A stretch of 64,000 bases of DNA, from the NCBI RefSeq assembly GCF_035934735.1, contig NZ_CP142396.1, positions 868,001-932,000 of the forward strand, read 5' to 3'. The DNA is from Sedimentibacter sp. MB31-C6. GTDB taxonomy: Bacteria > Bacillota > Clostridia > Tissierellales > Sedimentibacteraceae. A program made the translations under genes and the position numbers. Of the stretch, positions 62,798 through 64,000 are shown one piece after another; position 1 is the first letter of the stretch; every line of letters starts with the position of its first letter. The notes beneath the pieces are model-generated. The model did no database searches. It was not told where the DNA came from and saw only the letters and a program-made list of their open reading frames with translations.

Positions 62798-64000
62798 ATG
62801 ATTATTTCACCTATATTAGATAAAACAAGCAATAAGGCATTATATATTCAGCTTTATGAATACATTAAATCAGAAATAACTTTAGGTTTATTGAAACCTG
62901 ACTCAAAACTTCCATCAATAAGAGAAGCTTCATCTTCTCTTAATCTAAGTAAAACAACTATTGAAAATGCTTATAGCCAGCTTGTAGCAGAAGGCTATAT
63001 TGAAAACTTGCCTAAAAAGGGCTATTTTGTTTGCGACTTAAGTGAATATAGTTATGAAAATTTTACTGACAATCATAAAAAGACAGTATGTAAAACAGTT
63101 GATTTTAAATATTTAAATGATGGTGTTGACAATGGCAGCTTTGATATATCGTCATGGAAAAGAATATATAACAAGGTTATATCTGATAAAGCAACAGAAA
63201 TATACACCAATGGCTCTTTTCAAGGTGAAAGTATATTGAGAGATGAAATAGCAAACTTCGTTAATACAATGCGTGGCGGAAATACAAGTCCGGATCAAGT
63301 TATAGTCGGTGCAGGTGTTCAGTATCTTCTAGGTGTTTTAATAGGAATAATAAAGGATAATCATAATTCTGTCGCAGTAGAAAACCCAGGTTATAAAAAA
63401 GCAGAATTTATTTTTGAAGATTACATGTTTGATGTTAAACATATAAATATAACTGATAATTCTTATCCTATTGATACTCTTAAAACAAGTGAAGCTAAGC
63501 TTGTTTATTTAAGCCCTTCTCATCAATATCCTTTAGGAACAATCATGCCTGTAAACAAACGAATGGAACTCCTTGATTGGGCATATAAAAATAGTGGTTT
63601 AATTATTGAGGATGATTATGATGCAATTATAAGATATGGTGGTATGCCTATACCTTGCTTGCAAGGTTTAGATAAACATAATTGTGTAATTTATCTAGGT
63701 TCTTTTTCTAAAGTACTTTTGCCTGCTTTACGTATAAGTTTCATGATTATACCAAAAAATTTATTACCAAAATACCATAACATAAAGAGTAAATATACTC
63801 AATCTACTTCTAAAATTGATCAAATTGTATTGGCTAATTTTATGAAGGAAGGATATATGCTCAAACATATAAGAAAAATAAAAAGAATATATAAAAAGAA
63901 AAATTTATTACTAACAAATAGTATTAAAGAAAAATATAGTGATAAAATAAACATAATAAATTCTGATTCTGGACTTCATATTGTATTTGAATCATTAATT
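62798..64000 (+). CDS. MocR/PdxR-type regulator (GntR HTH plus aminotransferase), partial
   Basis: The 401 visible residues begin MIISPILDKTSNKALYIQLY. A GntR winged helix (about 10-75: LKPDSKLPSIREASSSLNLS and TTIENAYSQLVAEGYIENLPKKG) is fused to a fold-type I aminotransferase domain with EDDYDAIIRY and the PLP lysine region GSFSKVLLPALRIS. Such proteins sense PLP and control B6, GABA or amino-acid genes. Cut by the window edge, so regulated partners are unseen. AGGATT-type site upstream with GGAGG. Confidence 0.93.
   Translation, partial: MIISPILDKTSNKALYIQLYEYIKSEITLGLLKPDSKLPSIREASSSLNLSKTTIENAYSQLVAEGYIENLPKKGYFVCDLSEYSYENFTDNHKKTVCKTVDFKYLNDGVDNGSFDISSWKRIYNKVISDKATEIYTNGSFQGESILRDEIANFVNTMRGGNTSPDQVIVGAGVQYLLGVLIGIIKDNHNSVAVENPGYKKAEFIFEDYMFDVKHINITDNSYPIDTLKTSEAKLVYLSPSHQYPLGTIMPVNKRMELLDWAYKNSGLIIEDDYDAIIRYGGMPIPCLQGLDKHNCVIYLGSFSKVLLPALRISFMIIPKNLLPKYHNIKSKYTQSTSKIDQIVLANFMKEGYMLKHIRKIKRIYKKKNLLLTNSIKEKYSDKINIINSDSGLHIVFESLI

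Overview
The window is AT-rich DNA from an anaerobic, probably spore-forming member of the Clostridia or a close relative. Support: Gram-positive style ribosome binding sites with TTG/GTG starts, CIRCE-controlled groES-groEL, a SigI/RsgI pair, spore-type genes (GerM-like lipoprotein, YtvI-like protein), desulfoferrodoxin instead of aerobic oxygen defence, a methionine T-box, and amino-acid or acid fermentation genes (glutamate dehydrogenase, two-subunit iron-sulfur fumarase, short-chain fatty acid transporter, Rex). The species cannot be named from sequence alone.

Layout. 1-9.2 kb: groEL (cut by the window edge), groES, class II aldolase, a PQ-loop protein, a cation diffusion facilitator, rsgI-sigI, LexA-controlled dinB with a small partner gene, coaX and a CYTH protein. 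9.4-24.2 kb: split ThrE exporter, desulfoferrodoxin, metG behind a T-box, PHP phosphoesterase, Xaa-Pro peptidase, a DUF438/hemerythrin/PAS sensor, three exported proteins (two with copper-amine-oxidase-type stalk domains, one GH3 glycosidase), an HD protein and a carboxy-terminal protease. 24.4-41.8 kb: tRNA-Arg, glutamate dehydrogenase with a Rex-like site, a large GGDEF/HD-GYP sensor, fumarase, YtvI, Rex, Pit phosphate transport, AtoE, an orphan ABC binding lipoprotein, GerM and an ABC-F protein. 41.9-46.5 kb: a probable IS200/IS605 right-end remnant, an RDD membrane protein, and a GC-richer ABC exporter operon with its own TetR regulator, whose promoter carries two operators.

46.5-60.2 kb: a cobalamin riboswitch controls a lipoprotein form of the cobalt chelatase CbiK. 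It is followed by a CRISPR array of 53 repeats and 52 spacers, then a complete type I-B cas operon (cas6-cas8b-cas7-cas5-cas3-cas4-cas1-cas2). Operon and array are both read on the minus strand. The leader has a clear sigma-A promoter 30 bp before the first repeat. Three spacer pairs are duplicated, and one pair looks like two independent captures of the same protospacer.

The most interesting signal is in the 5' untranslated region of the cas operon. Between a good sigma-A promoter and the cas6 start lie two degenerate CRISPR repeats separated by a 26-nt pseudo-spacer. The first 12 nt of that pseudo-spacer, the seed end, match the CRISPR leader just upstream of the array promoter. This resembles cas-regulating guide RNAs (CreR) described in other type I systems, or a Cas6-processed autoregulatory leader. 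The seed match is suggestive only, because an 11-nt match occurs elsewhere by chance.

60.2-64 kb: an HD protein, PgeF, an RluA-family pseudouridine synthase, and the start of a MocR/PdxR-type regulator cut by the window edge. A palindromic repeat family (core GGGACGCAT..AATGCGTCCC) occurs at three distant places.
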